This document shows positions 1 through 8,171 of a stretch of 64,000 nucleotides of DNA, piece by piece (positions within the stretch are counted from its first letter, which is position 1; each line of letters begins with the position of its first letter). Where the stretch lies: the NCBI GenBank assembly GCA_022071955.1, contig JAJVIM010000043.1, positions 1-64,000 of the forward strand. The letters are read 5' to 3'. The stretch comes from Anaerolineae bacterium (GTDB lineage: Bacteria; Chloroflexota; Anaerolineae; 4572-78; J111). The notes beneath the pieces are model-generated. The model did not search any database, was not told the DNA's origin, and worked only from the letters and a program-made list of their open reading frames with translations. Position numbers and translations under genes: made by a program.

Positions 1-1061
1 TCTTTGTCACCCTGCTCTTTGGCGAACTTTTGCCCAAAGAAATCGCCCGCAGTTACCCGGAGCCGCTGGCTCTGTGGCTGGTGCATCCATTCCACTGGGT
101 ATCGCTGGTGGCTACCCCGCTGGCCCGGCTGGTATCGTTGACCGGCCGCCTGCTGACCGGCCGCCTCAACGATACCGAAGAGGACTATTTTGTCAGCATC
201 ACCGAGGAAGACCTGCGCACCTACGTTGACGCCGCCGAAGAAGAAGAAGTGCTCCGCGAAGAAGAAAAGGAGATGATCTACTCCATCTTTGATCTGGGCG
301 ACACCCTGGCCCGCGAAATTATGGTGCCGCGCATTGATATGGTCGCCATCGAGGCCGATATGTCGCCCCGCGAAGCCATGCAAAAAATAATGGATGCCGG
401 CCACTCGCGAGTGCCGCTGTACGTTAACACCATCGACAATATTGTGGGTATCATTTATGTTAAAGACCTGCTGGGCTACTGGCTCGAGCACGGTGAGCCG
501 GAAACCCTGCGTGGTCTGGAGCGCGATGTTTACTACGTGCCAGAAACAAAACCCGTCAGCGATTTGCTGCGCGAACTCCAGCGCAAACGGGTGCATATTG
601 CCATTGTGGTTGATGAATACGGCGGCACCGCCGGCATGGTGACTATTGAGGACGTGCTGGAAGAGATTGTCGGTGAAATTCAGGACGAGCACGACGCCGA
701 AGAATTTTACATGCAGCAGCTTTCTGAAAACGAGTATATTTTCAGCGCCCGCATGGACCTGGACGATATTAATGATGAAATGGGGCTAAAACTGCCCACC
801 GACGAAAGCGATACGTTGGGCGGGCTGGTTTACAATTCGTTGGGGCGCATTCCGCAGGCCGGAGATGCGGTAGAAGGTGTTGTGTTTGGCGTGCCAGAGG
901 TGCGGTTGACCGTGCTGGCCGTTGATGGTCGCCGTATGAAAACTATCAAGTTGGAACGCCTGATGGATAACCCGGACGAAGACGAAAGCCAGCACGCCGC
1001 TTCGGCCAAACCCTCGGCATTGCTGCGCAACCCTCAAAATACAGTGTCTAATTCTTCTTAA
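1..1061 (+). CDS. CorC/HlyC-family CBS-domain protein (5' truncated)
   Basis: The reading frame is open from base 3, so the gene begins upstream of the window; 352 residues are visible. The first residues (GELLPKE) are the end of the CNNM/DUF21 membrane domain. They are followed by an acidic linker, a paired CBS module (about residues 90-215, containing REIMVPRIDM and VVDEYGGTAG) and a C-terminal CorC_HlyC domain. Members are membrane proteins linked to Mg2+/Co2+ efflux or resistance; CBS pairs usually bind adenine nucleotides. The old name hemolysin C should not be read as toxin activity. Cytidine deaminase starts 14 bases downstream, so the two may be cotranscribed. Family assignment is firm; transported ion is inferred. 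Confidence 0.9.
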   Translation, partial: FVTLLFGELLPKEIARSYPEPLALWLVHPFHWVSLVATPLARLVSLTGRLLTGRLNDTEEDYFVSITEEDLRTYVDAAEEEEVLREEEKEMIYSIFDLGDTLAREIMVPRIDMVAIEADMSPREAMQKIMDAGHSRVPLYVNTIDNIVGIIYVKDLLGYWLEHGEPETLRGLERDVYYVPETKPVSDLLRELQRKRVHIAIVVDEYGGTAGMVTIEDVLEEIVGEIQDEHDAEEFYMQQLSENEYIFSARMDLDDINDEMGLKLPTDESDTLGGLVYNSLGRIPQAGDAVEGVVFGVPEVRLTVLAVDGRRMKTIKLERLMDNPDEDESQHAASAKPSALLRNPQNTVSNSS

Positions 1062-1075
1062 CAGGCAGGAATTTT

Positions 1076-1498
1076 ATGACCGACTCAACCGCTAAATCGT
1101 CCGCCCAAGCGTGGGCCGATCTGCTTCAAAAAGCTATCGCGGCGATGGAATTTTCCTACTCGCCCTATTCCCACTACCGGGTGGGCGCGGCGCTGCTCAC
1201 CAAAAGTGGCGCCGTTATCACCGGCTGCAATATTGAGAATTCCGCCTACACCGCCGCCATTTGCGCCGAGCGCACCGCCATTTCCAACGCCGTGTCTCAG
1301 GGTGAGCGCGATTTTGTGGCCATTGCCGTGGCCACGGTTAACGGTGGCGCGCCTTGCGGTGTTTGCCGCCAGGTGATGCGCGAATTTGCCCCGGACCTCA
1401 CAGTAATTATTGGCGATGTCTCCGGCCACTATCAGGTACTCACTTTGGCCGATTTGCTGCCGCACAGCTTTGGTCCGGAAAATCTACCCAGAGAATAG
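1076..1498 (+). CDS. cdd: Cytidine deaminase
   Basis: A 140-residue protein, the usual length of the small homotetrameric cytidine deaminases. It hydrolyses cytidine or deoxycytidine to uridine or deoxyuridine plus ammonia in pyrimidine salvage, in the cytoplasm. The zinc site is complete: CAERTAI supplies the first cysteine and the catalytic glutamate, and PCGVC supplies the other two cysteines. NIENSAY, the nucleoside-binding segment, is also present. An AGGA Shine-Dalgarno lies about 8 bases before the ATG. It sits 14 bases after the CorC-like gene and 9 bases before recO, so the three are probably one transcript. Confidence 0.95.
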   Translation: MTDSTAKSSAQAWADLLQKAIAAMEFSYSPYSHYRVGAALLTKSGAVITGCNIENSAYTAAICAERTAISNAVSQGERDFVAIAVATVNGGAPCGVCRQVMREFAPDLTVIIGDVSGHYQVLTLADLLPHSFGPENLPRE

Positions 1499-1507
1499 CC
1501 CCAACTT

Positions 1508-2269
1508 ATGCCTACCAAAGACCGGCTGTACCGCACCGATGCCATAATTTTGCGCCGCTCTGATTTTGGCGAAGCCGACCGACTGCTCACGGTCTTTTCC
1601 TCAGAATTCGGCAAGTTGCGCCTGCTGGCCAAGGGGGTGCGCAAAACCACCAGCCGCAAAGCCGGCCACGTTGAGCTGTTTATGCTCAGCCATATGCTGG
1701 TGGCCAAAGGCCGCACCTGGGACATCATTTCTCAGGCCGAAATTGTGGAAGCCTACCGCGATTTACGCGAAGACCTGGACAAAACCAGCCACGCCTACTA
1801 CCTGGCCGAGCTGGTTGACCGCTTCACCGAAGAACACGACCCCAACGTGCCGTTGTTTGAGCTGCTGGCGTTAACGTTGGTCCAACTAAGCCACACCGAT
1901 GACCCTTTTTTGGTGCTGCGCTATTTTGAGATGCACCTGCTCAGCCTCACCGGCTTCCAGCCCCAACTGCGCTTTTGTGTGGCCTGCCAGGAGGCGCTGG
2001 AGCCGGTGGACAACAACTATTTTCACTTTGCCGATGGCGGCACGCTCTGCCCCACCCACGGCGAAGTCCGCGCCCACGCCGAAGTTATCCCGCTGGCGGT
2101 ACTCAAAGTGCTGCGCTATCTGCAAACCCAACCGTGGGAAAAAGTAGCCGGCCTGCAACTGACTCCGGCCACCCGCCAGCAGGTAGAGGCACTGCTGCTG
2201 GGGTACATTACTTTTGTGCTGGAGCGCCAGCTCAAAAGCGTCGATTTTTTGCGCAAGCTGCGCCGGTAG
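1508..2269 (+). CDS. recO: DNA repair protein RecO
   Basis: A 253-residue protein with the RecO N-terminal OB-fold signature (YRTDAIILRRSDFGEADRLL), the following FGKLRLLAKGVRK block and a helical C-terminal domain. A cysteine cluster (CVACQ...LCPTHG, about residues 157-184) resembles the zinc finger of Deinococcus-type RecO, which the E. coli protein lacks. RecO works with RecR to load RecA on SSB-coated single-stranded DNA and can anneal strands itself. The ATG lies 9 bases after cdd without an obvious Shine-Dalgarno, suggesting translational coupling. Confidence 0.93.
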   Translation: MPTKDRLYRTDAIILRRSDFGEADRLLTVFSSEFGKLRLLAKGVRKTTSRKAGHVELFMLSHMLVAKGRTWDIISQAEIVEAYRDLREDLDKTSHAYYLAELVDRFTEEHDPNVPLFELLALTLVQLSHTDDPFLVLRYFEMHLLSLTGFQPQLRFCVACQEALEPVDNNYFHFADGGTLCPTHGEVRAHAEVIPLAVLKVLRYLQTQPWEKVAGLQLTPATRQQVEALLLGYITFVLERQLKSVDFLRKLRR

Positions 2270-2297
2270 TAGCAATCCCCGCTTGCTGGCTCGATGA

Positions 2298-2660
2298 CTA
2301 CTCAGGCTGAGCCAGCACCTCAATTTTGTCCGGTTTGTTGGGCACCAGGCACAAAAACTCAAACGTTTCCGAGCCAGTATTTTGATACCAGTGCGGTACC
2401 CCGGCCGGGATGTAAACCACGTCGTTAGCCTTTACTTCGATAACTTCTGTGCCAATGCCAATCCGAGCCTGCCCGCGCAGCACAAACTGCTCGTGTTCAA
2501 CCTGATTGGTGTGGTTGGGCATCCCACCGCCCGGCTCCATAATGAAACGGCGCATAGCAAAGTTGGGCGCTTCGGCGGTGCTGATCAACACCTGAAAGGT
2601 GACGCCCTGCCCGGCCTGCACCGGCTGCGCGGGGACGTCGGTTAATTTTTTTACGGTCAT
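2298..2660 (-). CDS. Small cupin-domain protein
   Basis: A 120-residue single-domain cupin. Motif 1 is visible as HTNQVEHEQFVLRG and motif 2 as PAGVPHWYQNTG, giving the His/His/Glu...His set that usually binds one divalent metal. Such proteins range from sugar isomerases to dioxygenases and binding proteins, so the substrate is not predictable. It is convergent with recO (28 bases between stops). The start is fixed by AAAGGAG seven bases upstream of the ATG, and this ribosome site lies in a dispersed repeat tail (2668-2681). A cupin methylsulfurylase occurs in the methylthioadenosine-isoprenoid shunt, but nothing here ties this gene to the MtnA/MtnK cluster 33 kb away. Confidence 0.85.
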   Translation of the reverse strand: MTVKKLTDVPAQPVQAGQGVTFQVLISTAEAPNFAMRRFIMEPGGGMPNHTNQVEHEQFVLRGQARIGIGTEVIEVKANDVVYIPAGVPHWYQNTGSETFEFLCLVPNKPDKIEVLAQPE

Positions 2661-2667
2661 GATTACA

Positions 2668-2763
2668 CTCCTTTGAAAATAGCGAATTGCGAATAGCGAA
2701 CACTTGCGCCTGCGCGCAGTGCAGGTGTGGCGAATGTAGGGGCGGTTCGCGAACCGCCCCTAC
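2668..2763 (-). repeat. Dispersed palindromic repeat with RBS-bearing tail, copy 1
   Basis: Positions 2736-2763 are a perfect 28-bp palindrome (GTAGGGGCGGTTCG and its reverse complement). Reading on the minus strand, it is followed by CATTCGC-type spacer sequence and ends in TATTTTCAAAGGAG at 2668-2681, where GGAG is the ribosome site of the cupin gene. An identical 28-bp palindrome lies at 54891-54918 and related ones at 39513-39532 and 52918-52937. Confidence 0.85.
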
Positions 2764-2782
2764 CCAATTGGACTCCGTAGTT

Positions 2783-3367
2783 TTATTCTTCCGCCCGCCG
2801 AAACCAGAACCACGCCGAGCGCCAGGTTTCGCCGCGGACGGTTGTTTGGCCGTATTCGGCGCGCTCCAGCCGAAACCCGTCGGCAAAAATGTGCTGCAAG
2901 GTAGGCTCCCACAGCCAGTGCTCGCCCTCGACCTCACTGAGGTGGGCAAACAACAGGTAAATCCCACCCGGACGCAGCAGCCGCAGCAACTCGGCGTGGT
3001 AGGCGGTCAATTCTTCGGTAGAAAAACTGTGCATACAGCCCACATCCAGCGCAAAATCATACGGGCCGGCCAGATAGGGTAGCGAAGTGACCGGCCCCAC
3101 GTGAAAAGTAATGCCGTTCACGCCGGCGGCCTGAACGCGCTGCCGGGCAGTGTCGATGGCCTGCGGCACAAAGTCCACGCCGTCAACCTGCCAGCCCAGC
3201 CGGGCCAGATAGATGGCGGCTCGCCCCAGGCCGCAGCCCAGATCCAGCGCCCGGCCGGGCGACAAGGTAGGGGCAAAGGCCAGCACCTCTGGCGGCGGGT
3301 CAGCGTGATCCCACGGCACCGGGCCGCTGGCGTACAGGTCGGTCAGGCGTTCAAATCTGTCGGTCAT
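2783..3367 (-). CDS. Class I SAM-dependent methyltransferase
   Basis: A 194-residue protein with the Rossmann-type SAM site: motif I ALDLGCGLGRAAIYLA, then GVDF as the acidic loop binding the ribose, and later DFALDVGCMHSF and LLRPGGIYLL. It resembles the small Methyltransf_25/TehB-like enzymes with no specific acceptor recognisable. Its ATG overlaps the stop of the VWA-protein gene by four bases (ATGA), so it is the last gene of the MoxR-VWA operon. Whether it acts on a target of that chaperone pair is unknown. Confidence 0.85.
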   Translation of the reverse strand: MTDRFERLTDLYASGPVPWDHADPPPEVLAFAPTLSPGRALDLGCGLGRAAIYLARLGWQVDGVDFVPQAIDTARQRVQAAGVNGITFHVGPVTSLPYLAGPYDFALDVGCMHSFSTEELTAYHAELLRLLRPGGIYLLFAHLSEVEGEHWLWEPTLQHIFADGFRLERAEYGQTTVRGETWRSAWFWFRRAEE

Positions 3368-4599
3368 TGAAACACTCTTTCGGTGTGCTGCCGGCGCGCG
3401 GGTTTGTGTTCGCCCAGCCGCTCCAGTAGATTGCCTAACTGCTGCAGCGCGCGCAGGTTATGCACCGGCAAAAAATCATCGATATAAGGCAGTACAGTTT
3501 GGATGCCGCGCACCAGCGGCTGGTAATTGGGCGCGCCCAGCAGCGGATTAAGCCAGATGAGCCGCTGGCAGCTTAATTGCAGCCGCTTGATTTCACGGTC
3601 AAGCAAAGCGATGTCGCCGCGGTCCCAGCCGTCGCTGATGATCAGCACAATGGCTCCCTGCCCCAGTACGCGCCGGCCCCACTCAAAATTGAATGTTTTC
3701 AACGCCGCGCCGATGCGCGTGCCGCCGCCCCAATCGTGGACTGCGGCCATGGCCTGATCCAGCGCCAAATCTACGTGGCGTTGTTTGATCTGGCGGGTTA
3801 TCCGGGTTAGCCGGGTGCTGAATACAAATGTTTCCACCCGTTCCAAACCGTTGCTGATCACGTAAATAAATTCCAGCAAAATGCGCGAATACCGCTCCAT
3901 TGAGCCGCTGATATCGCAAATAACTACCAGCGGGCGGCGTTTAACTTTGGTTTGCCGCCAGGCCAGTTGCAGCGGTTCGCCGCCGTACCGCAGATTGTGC
4001 CGCAGCGTCCGCCGCATATCCAAAAAGCTGCCGTGGATCGCCGGCGCTTTGCGGCGGGTGCGGCGCTGCTCCAGTTGCCACTGCATGGTGCGCAGCATCT
4101 GCTTGATCTGCTCCAGTTCGCTGTCGGTCAGGTTGGAAAAATCTTTGCGGCTCAAAATTTCGCGGTTGCTGTACGACAGCGCTTTGTCGTCAATAACGTC
4201 GTTGGGGTCAAGCGGGATGTCTTCGTCTCCCGCCGTCAGCGCCGATTTGTTGGAGTCGGTCGTTGTGGATTCGGGGGCAGATTCGGCCAGTTTGCGGGCG
4301 GGCCGGCGAATAACCAGTTGGCTGAGCGCGTTTTCAGCGCGAGCCTGCCAAAACAGGTCAAAGGCGCGGTCAAACAGGGCCAGGTGTTCGCGGCGGCTAA
4401 CCAGGATGGCTCGGGCGCTGTTTTTAAAATCGCGCCGGTTGCCAATGTCCGCGTGTTTTAAGGCTTCAACCAGGGTGAGAATCTGGGTTGAGGTAACATT
4501 AACGCCAACGCCGCGCAACAGCCGGGCAAACAATACCAGATTGCGCAGTAAATGGCCCGAATTTTGACCGGCGGGCGCAACAATTGGCCGGCTGCTCAC
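3364..4599 (-). CDS. VWA-domain protein (CoxE-like)
   Basis: A 411-residue protein with a C-terminal von Willebrand factor A domain. The metal-ion-dependent adhesion site is complete: DISGSME (DxSxS), the threonine in GGGTRIG, and SDGWDRGD. The N-terminal 200 residues are the helical CoxE-like part. In known systems CoxE-type VWA proteins work with MoxR AAA+ ATPases to mature or insert metal centres in target enzymes. The gene starts with GTG overlapping the MoxR stop (GTGA), which shows tight coupling. No carbon-monoxide dehydrogenase gene is in the window, so the client is unknown. Confidence 0.9.
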   Translation of the reverse strand: MSSRPIVAPAGQNSGHLLRNLVLFARLLRGVGVNVTSTQILTLVEALKHADIGNRRDFKNSARAILVSRREHLALFDRAFDLFWQARAENALSQLVIRRPARKLAESAPESTTTDSNKSALTAGDEDIPLDPNDVIDDKALSYSNREILSRKDFSNLTDSELEQIKQMLRTMQWQLEQRRTRRKAPAIHGSFLDMRRTLRHNLRYGGEPLQLAWRQTKVKRRPLVVICDISGSMERYSRILLEFIYVISNGLERVETFVFSTRLTRITRQIKQRHVDLALDQAMAAVHDWGGGTRIGAALKTFNFEWGRRVLGQGAIVLIISDGWDRGDIALLDREIKRLQLSCQRLIWLNPLLGAPNYQPLVRGIQTVLPYIDDFLPVHNLRALQQLGNLLERLGEHKPARRQHTERVFQ

Positions 4600-5495
4600 C
4601 GAACCTGCCCCAATGTGTTTTGCGCCAGCGCGTTTTGCACAAAATTGATGTCGTCCTGATATTTGAGCAGTACACCGAGTGTGTCACTAATAACTTCATC
4701 GCCCAAATCTTCCCGATCCAGCGCGATCAGCGCCGTGGTCCAATCGAGCGTTTCTGACACGCCGGGCAGCTTGTACAGGTCTTCGCGGCGCAGCGTTTGC
4801 ACAAATTCCACTACCTGCCGGGCCAGTTGCTGCGGTGCGTCCGGAACTTTGGCCAGCACAATGTTGTACTCTTTTTCAAAACCCGGGTAATCAATCCAGT
4901 GATACAGGCAGCGGCGTTTGAGAGCGTCGTGAATTTCACGGGTGCGGTTAGAGGTGATAATGACCACCGGCGGCTGCGCGGCTTTGATGGTACCAATTTC
5001 CGGCACGGTAATCTGGAAATCGGATAATATTTCCAGTAAAAACGCCTCAAACTCTTCGTCGGCGCGATCCAGTTCATCGATCAGCAGCACCGGGGCCACG
5101 CCGTTGTTTTGGTCGATGGCTTGCAGCAGGGGGCGTTTGAGCAGAAATTCGGGGCTAAAAATGCGTTTTTCGGCGGCGGCGTTATCTACCGCGCCGGCGG
5201 CCTCGAGCAGCCGGATTTCGAGCATCTGGCGGCTGTAATTCCACTCGTAAACGGCCGTGTTTACATCCAGCCCCTCGTAACACTGCAATCTGATCAGCGG
5301 ACAGGCCAGCATTTGGGCCAGCACTTTGGCCACTTCGGTTTTGCCCACGCCGGCTTCGCCTTCCAAAAACAGCGGTTTTTTCAGTTTCAACGCCAAAAAA
5401 ATCGACGTGGCCAATTGCCGGTCGGCCACGTAATGTTGTTGGGTGAGAAAAGCCTGGAGTTGATCTACGGAATCAATCGTCAATCTTCCACTCAA
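4596..5495 (-). CDS. MoxR-family AAA+ ATPase
   Basis: An AAA+ ATPase with Walker A GEAGVGKTEV, Walker B LLIDELDRADEEFEAFLLE and sensor 1 ITSNRTREIHDALKRRC. MoxR proteins act as chaperones with VWA partners, and here the VWA gene overlaps the stop. The frame is open up to 5546. I prefer the TTG at 5495 (protein beginning MSGRLTIDSVD, 299 residues) because GGAGG lies six bases before it on the minus strand, whereas the upstream TTG at 5546 has no ribosome site. The client of this pair is not evident from neighbours. Confidence 0.9.
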   Translation of the reverse strand: MSGRLTIDSVDQLQAFLTQQHYVADRQLATSIFLALKLKKPLFLEGEAGVGKTEVAKVLAQMLACPLIRLQCYEGLDVNTAVYEWNYSRQMLEIRLLEAAGAVDNAAAEKRIFSPEFLLKRPLLQAIDQNNGVAPVLLIDELDRADEEFEAFLLEILSDFQITVPEIGTIKAAQPPVVIITSNRTREIHDALKRRCLYHWIDYPGFEKEYNIVLAKVPDAPQQLARQVVEFVQTLRREDLYKLPGVSETLDWTTALIALDREDLGDEVISDTLGVLLKYQDDINFVQNALAQNTLGQVR

Positions 5496-5658
5496 AGGAA
5501 ACCTCCGAAATCGATGTGGGCGAGATGTGAACTTACCGCGTGGCAAATCTTACTAACACATCAGCAAGAGGGATACTACCCGATGGCCTAACGCCAATAA
5601 TAGACTCGGCGGGGGTAATTGTCAATACCGGTTTTGCCCGGACAGCAATTCAGTGTAG

Positions 5659-5685
5659 CCTCCTCCCCAAAAATTGGGGAGGAGG
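5659..5685. repeat. Perfect 12-bp stem hairpin in the MoxR-aldolase intergenic region
   Basis: CCTCCTCCCCAA at 5659-5670 and its reverse complement at 5674-5685 are separated by AAA. It lies upstream of the MoxR gene and downstream of the aldolase stop. No T-run follows on the minus strand, so it is more likely a dispersed repeat remnant than a classic terminator. Confidence 0.6.
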
Positions 5686-5741
5686 TTGGGGGAGGGACAA
5701 ATAAATCGCCAATAGGGCGATTACACCTTCAATTCCGGCAA

Positions 5742-6491
5742 TCAGTCCACGGCGAACAGCGCACTGTGGATTTGAGCGGTTACGGCCTGCGGGTCGTCGG
5801 CCTGCCACACCCGGCGGCCAATGGCCACGCCGGCCGCGCCGGCGGAAACGGCATCACGGACCATTTGCACCGTGGCGCTGTCATCGCTTTTTGGCCCGCC
5901 GGCAATGATAATGGGCACCGGCGCCGCGGTGACCACCTGTTTAAAGCTCTCAATGTCGCCGCTGTAATTGGTTTTGATCACGTCCGCGCCAATTTCCATA
6001 CCGATGCGGGCCGCGTGGGCCACGGCTTCGCCATCAAAAAAGCGGTCGCCGGGCGGCATCATCTCCGCCACTACGGGCATGTTGTAGCGCTGGCTGGCAT
6101 CTACCAGGCTGGCCAGCCAGCGGTAAATGTCGATATCGCCTTCGCGGCCAAAAAACACCGACACGGCGATGGCGTCGGCGTCCATGCGCAGCGCCGTTTC
6201 CAGCGAGGCGATGGGCGTTTCCTGCGTACCTTGCTGGCTCAGGCCGGCGGTCAGGCTGAGCCGCAGCACAATCGCCGTTGATGGCGGCACAATCGGCGCG
6301 ACGGCTTTGTAAAATCCGGGCGAGATGAGCAGGGCGTTAGCACCACCTTTGATCACCGCGGCCACAATTTGCTGCGGGTTGTCAATGCCTTTGACCGGCC
6401 CCAGCCAGCCGCCGTGATCCAGCGGCGACATCAAACAGCGTTTTTGTTCTCCCACAAACAACCGGTTCAATCTTCTTGTTTTGCCAACCAT
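5742..6491 (-). CDS. DhnA/LsrF-type class I aldolase
   Basis: A 249-residue TIM-barrel protein of the DeoC/FbaB/LsrF group of Schiff-base aldolases. The start contains SPLDHGG, typical of DhnA-type fructose-bisphosphate aldolases. The likely Schiff-base lysine is in GADVIKTNYSGD, and the phosphate-binding end is IIIAGGPKSDD followed by GVAIGRRVWQ. Related enzymes cleave ketose phosphates, 2-amino-3,7-dideoxy-heptulosonate or phosphorylated AI-2. As last gene of an operon with a polyol dehydrogenase and a xylulokinase-like enzyme, it probably cleaves the resulting ketose phosphate to two trioses or C2+C3. AAAGGAG (6499-6505) is the ribosome site. Confidence 0.85.
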   Translation of the reverse strand: MVGKTRRLNRLFVGEQKRCLMSPLDHGGWLGPVKGIDNPQQIVAAVIKGGANALLISPGFYKAVAPIVPPSTAIVLRLSLTAGLSQQGTQETPIASLETALRMDADAIAVSVFFGREGDIDIYRWLASLVDASQRYNMPVVAEMMPPGDRFFDGEAVAHAARIGMEIGADVIKTNYSGDIESFKQVVTAAPVPIIIAGGPKSDDSATVQMVRDAVSAGAAGVAIGRRVWQADDPQAVTAQIHSALFAVD

Positions 6492-6570
6492 AATTGGTCT
6501 CCTTTAAAAATAGGATTCAGGGTTCAGGAGTCAGGGGTATTCCTGCCCCAACTTTTAAAAGTTTGTGGCA

Positions 6571-6598
6571 GGAGTCCAAAACTACAGTTTTGGACTCC
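6571..6598. repeat. 12-bp perfect stem-loop downstream of the xylulokinase gene
   Basis: GGAGTCCAAAAC at 6571-6582 pairs with GTTTTGGACTCC at 6587-6598 around a four-base loop. A second palindrome (ACTTTTAAAAGT, 6551-6562) lies just beside it. On the minus strand this is between the kinase stop and the aldolase start, so it could attenuate or stabilise the operon message. Confidence 0.6.
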
Positions 6599-6672
6599 TT
6601 TGAAAATAAATGAATCTGCGAAATCGTAGGTCGGGCTTGTAGCCCGACGGTCACGCTGCAAGCGTGACCTAC
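6595..6672 (-). repeat. Composite dispersed repeat with two stem-loops, copy A
   Basis: Bases 6626-6672 hold two adjacent stem-loops: GTCGGGCTTGTAGCCCGAC and GGTCACGCTGCAAGCGTGACC with their flanks. On the minus strand this is followed by TCGCAGATTC and TTATTTTCAAAGGAG (to 6595), the same tail as in the other RBS-bearing repeats. A diverged copy of the two-stem part lies at 33887-33933. Confidence 0.75.
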
Positions 6673-6716
6673 TCAAATTTTGTCGTCATTGCGGCATCGC
6701 AGATGATGAATCGTCT

Positions 6717-8165
6717 TTACCACGCAGCCTGTGCGGCAAAATCGGCTAGCTGCCGGTAGCGCCGGTAATTTTCGGTATAAACTGCCGCCAAACTTTGCTG
6801 CGGCCGGTAGCGGCGCGGCTGGCCAAACGCGTGCTGGAGCGCGGCGTCAAACGAAGCTTCGCCGAGCGCCGCCACGCAGTAGGCGTACAGGGGCCGGGTA
6901 ACGGTATCCTGCGCCGAAAAAATCAGCACCGGCCGCTGGCACACATCGGCAATTAACTGCGGCCAGCCGGGGGTTGAAGCGCCGCCGCCGGCCAGGGCAA
7001 TCTCGTGGATGGGCACGCCCAACTCTTCGGCAATATCGATGAGGTGGCGCAGGCTAAAGGCCACGCCTTCGAGTACGGCGCGCAGCATATGGCAGCGAGA
7101 GTGGCCCAGCATGAGGCCGTAAAAGCCGCCGCGGAGCTGATCATTCCAGTAGGGGCTGCGCTCGCCGGCCAGATAGGGCAGAAAGAAAAGGCCGTGCCCG
7201 CCCGGCTCTGTGGCCAGCGCGGCGGCAACCGCGGTTTCCAGCGCGGGTTGATCTTCGTACAGCGCCTGCCAGGCCCAGGTAAGCGCCGCGCCGCTGGTAG
7301 ACAGCACCCCGTTTAACAGCCGGTAGGGTAGAAACGGGTAAATGTAAAGCCGATGGGCCGGGTCGTCAAAGTGCTGGGTGCCAGTGAGCGGGCAGGAAAT
7401 CATAGCCGAACTGCCCAGCGAGCAGGTGAGCCGGTGCGGCCGGGGCGGCGCGCCGCCCAGCAGGGCCAGCACATCGCCCGCGCCGACAATCACTTTGGCT
7501 GCCGGCGACAGACCCAACGCCGTCGCTGCTGCCGGCAGCAGTGGGCCGGCGTCGGCGGTAGCCGGGTGGATGGGCGGCAGTACCGCGGGCGACAGGCCAA
7601 CCAGCGCCAGCCGGTCAGTGGCCCAAGCCTGGGTCTGCTCGTCAAACAGGGCCGCGCCGCCGGCTTCGGTGACATCCGTGGCCAACTGGCCGGTGAGCCG
7701 GTAACGCAGATAATCTTTGGGCCACAGCAGTGTGCGCGTTTGCGCCAACACATCGGGCCGGTGGCGGGCCAGCCAGAGCAGTTTGGGCAGGGTGTAGGCC
7801 GAGTTGAGCCGCGAGGGCGGCAGCCCCAACTGCTGGCGCAGCTCGGCGGTTTCGGCCACGGCGCGCCGGTCTAGCCAGAGAATGGTGGGCGGCAGAGGCT
7901 GCCCGGCGGCATCCAGCAGTACCGCTGTGTGCATCTGGCCGGTTACGCCAATCACCTGCACCTGTGCCAGATCGATGTCTTGCGCCCGCAGCTCGGCCAC
8001 GGCGGCCAGCAGCGCCGCCCACCATGCGCCGGGGTCGGCTTCAGCCCAGCCGCTTTCCGGGGTTTGGTGCGTGAGTAGTTGCGCAGTCGTGGCCAGCAGC
8101 CGGCCATCGACATGGTACAGCACAACTTTTAACGCTGACGTGCCGACATCGATGGTGAGGATCAT
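6717..8165 (-). CDS. Xylulokinase-like FGGY carbohydrate kinase
   Basis: A 482-residue FGGY kinase, the length typical of xylulokinases. The N-terminal phosphate loop is MILTIDVGTSALKVVLY, then GVTGQMHTAVLLD with the substrate-contacting Gln-Met-His, ILWLDRRA, and the catalytic aspartate region VIVGAGDVLALLGGA. The second FGGY domain ends in EIALAGGGASTPGWPQLIADV. The family phosphorylates ketoses such as D-xylulose with ATP. It lies seven bases after the alcohol dehydrogenase and upstream of the aldolase, consistent with polyol to ketose to ketose-phosphate to cleavage. Exact sugar uncertain. Confidence 0.88.
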   Translation of the reverse strand: MILTIDVGTSALKVVLYHVDGRLLATTAQLLTHQTPESGWAEADPGAWWAALLAAVAELRAQDIDLAQVQVIGVTGQMHTAVLLDAAGQPLPPTILWLDRRAVAETAELRQQLGLPPSRLNSAYTLPKLLWLARHRPDVLAQTRTLLWPKDYLRYRLTGQLATDVTEAGGAALFDEQTQAWATDRLALVGLSPAVLPPIHPATADAGPLLPAAATALGLSPAAKVIVGAGDVLALLGGAPPRPHRLTCSLGSSAMISCPLTGTQHFDDPAHRLYIYPFLPYRLLNGVLSTSGAALTWAWQALYEDQPALETAVAAALATEPGGHGLFFLPYLAGERSPYWNDQLRGGFYGLMLGHSRCHMLRAVLEGVAFSLRHLIDIAEELGVPIHEIALAGGGASTPGWPQLIADVCQRPVLIFSAQDTVTRPLYAYCVAALGEASFDAALQHAFGQPRRYRPQQSLAAVYTENYRRYRQLADFAAQAAW

Positions 8166-8171
8166 TGGCGG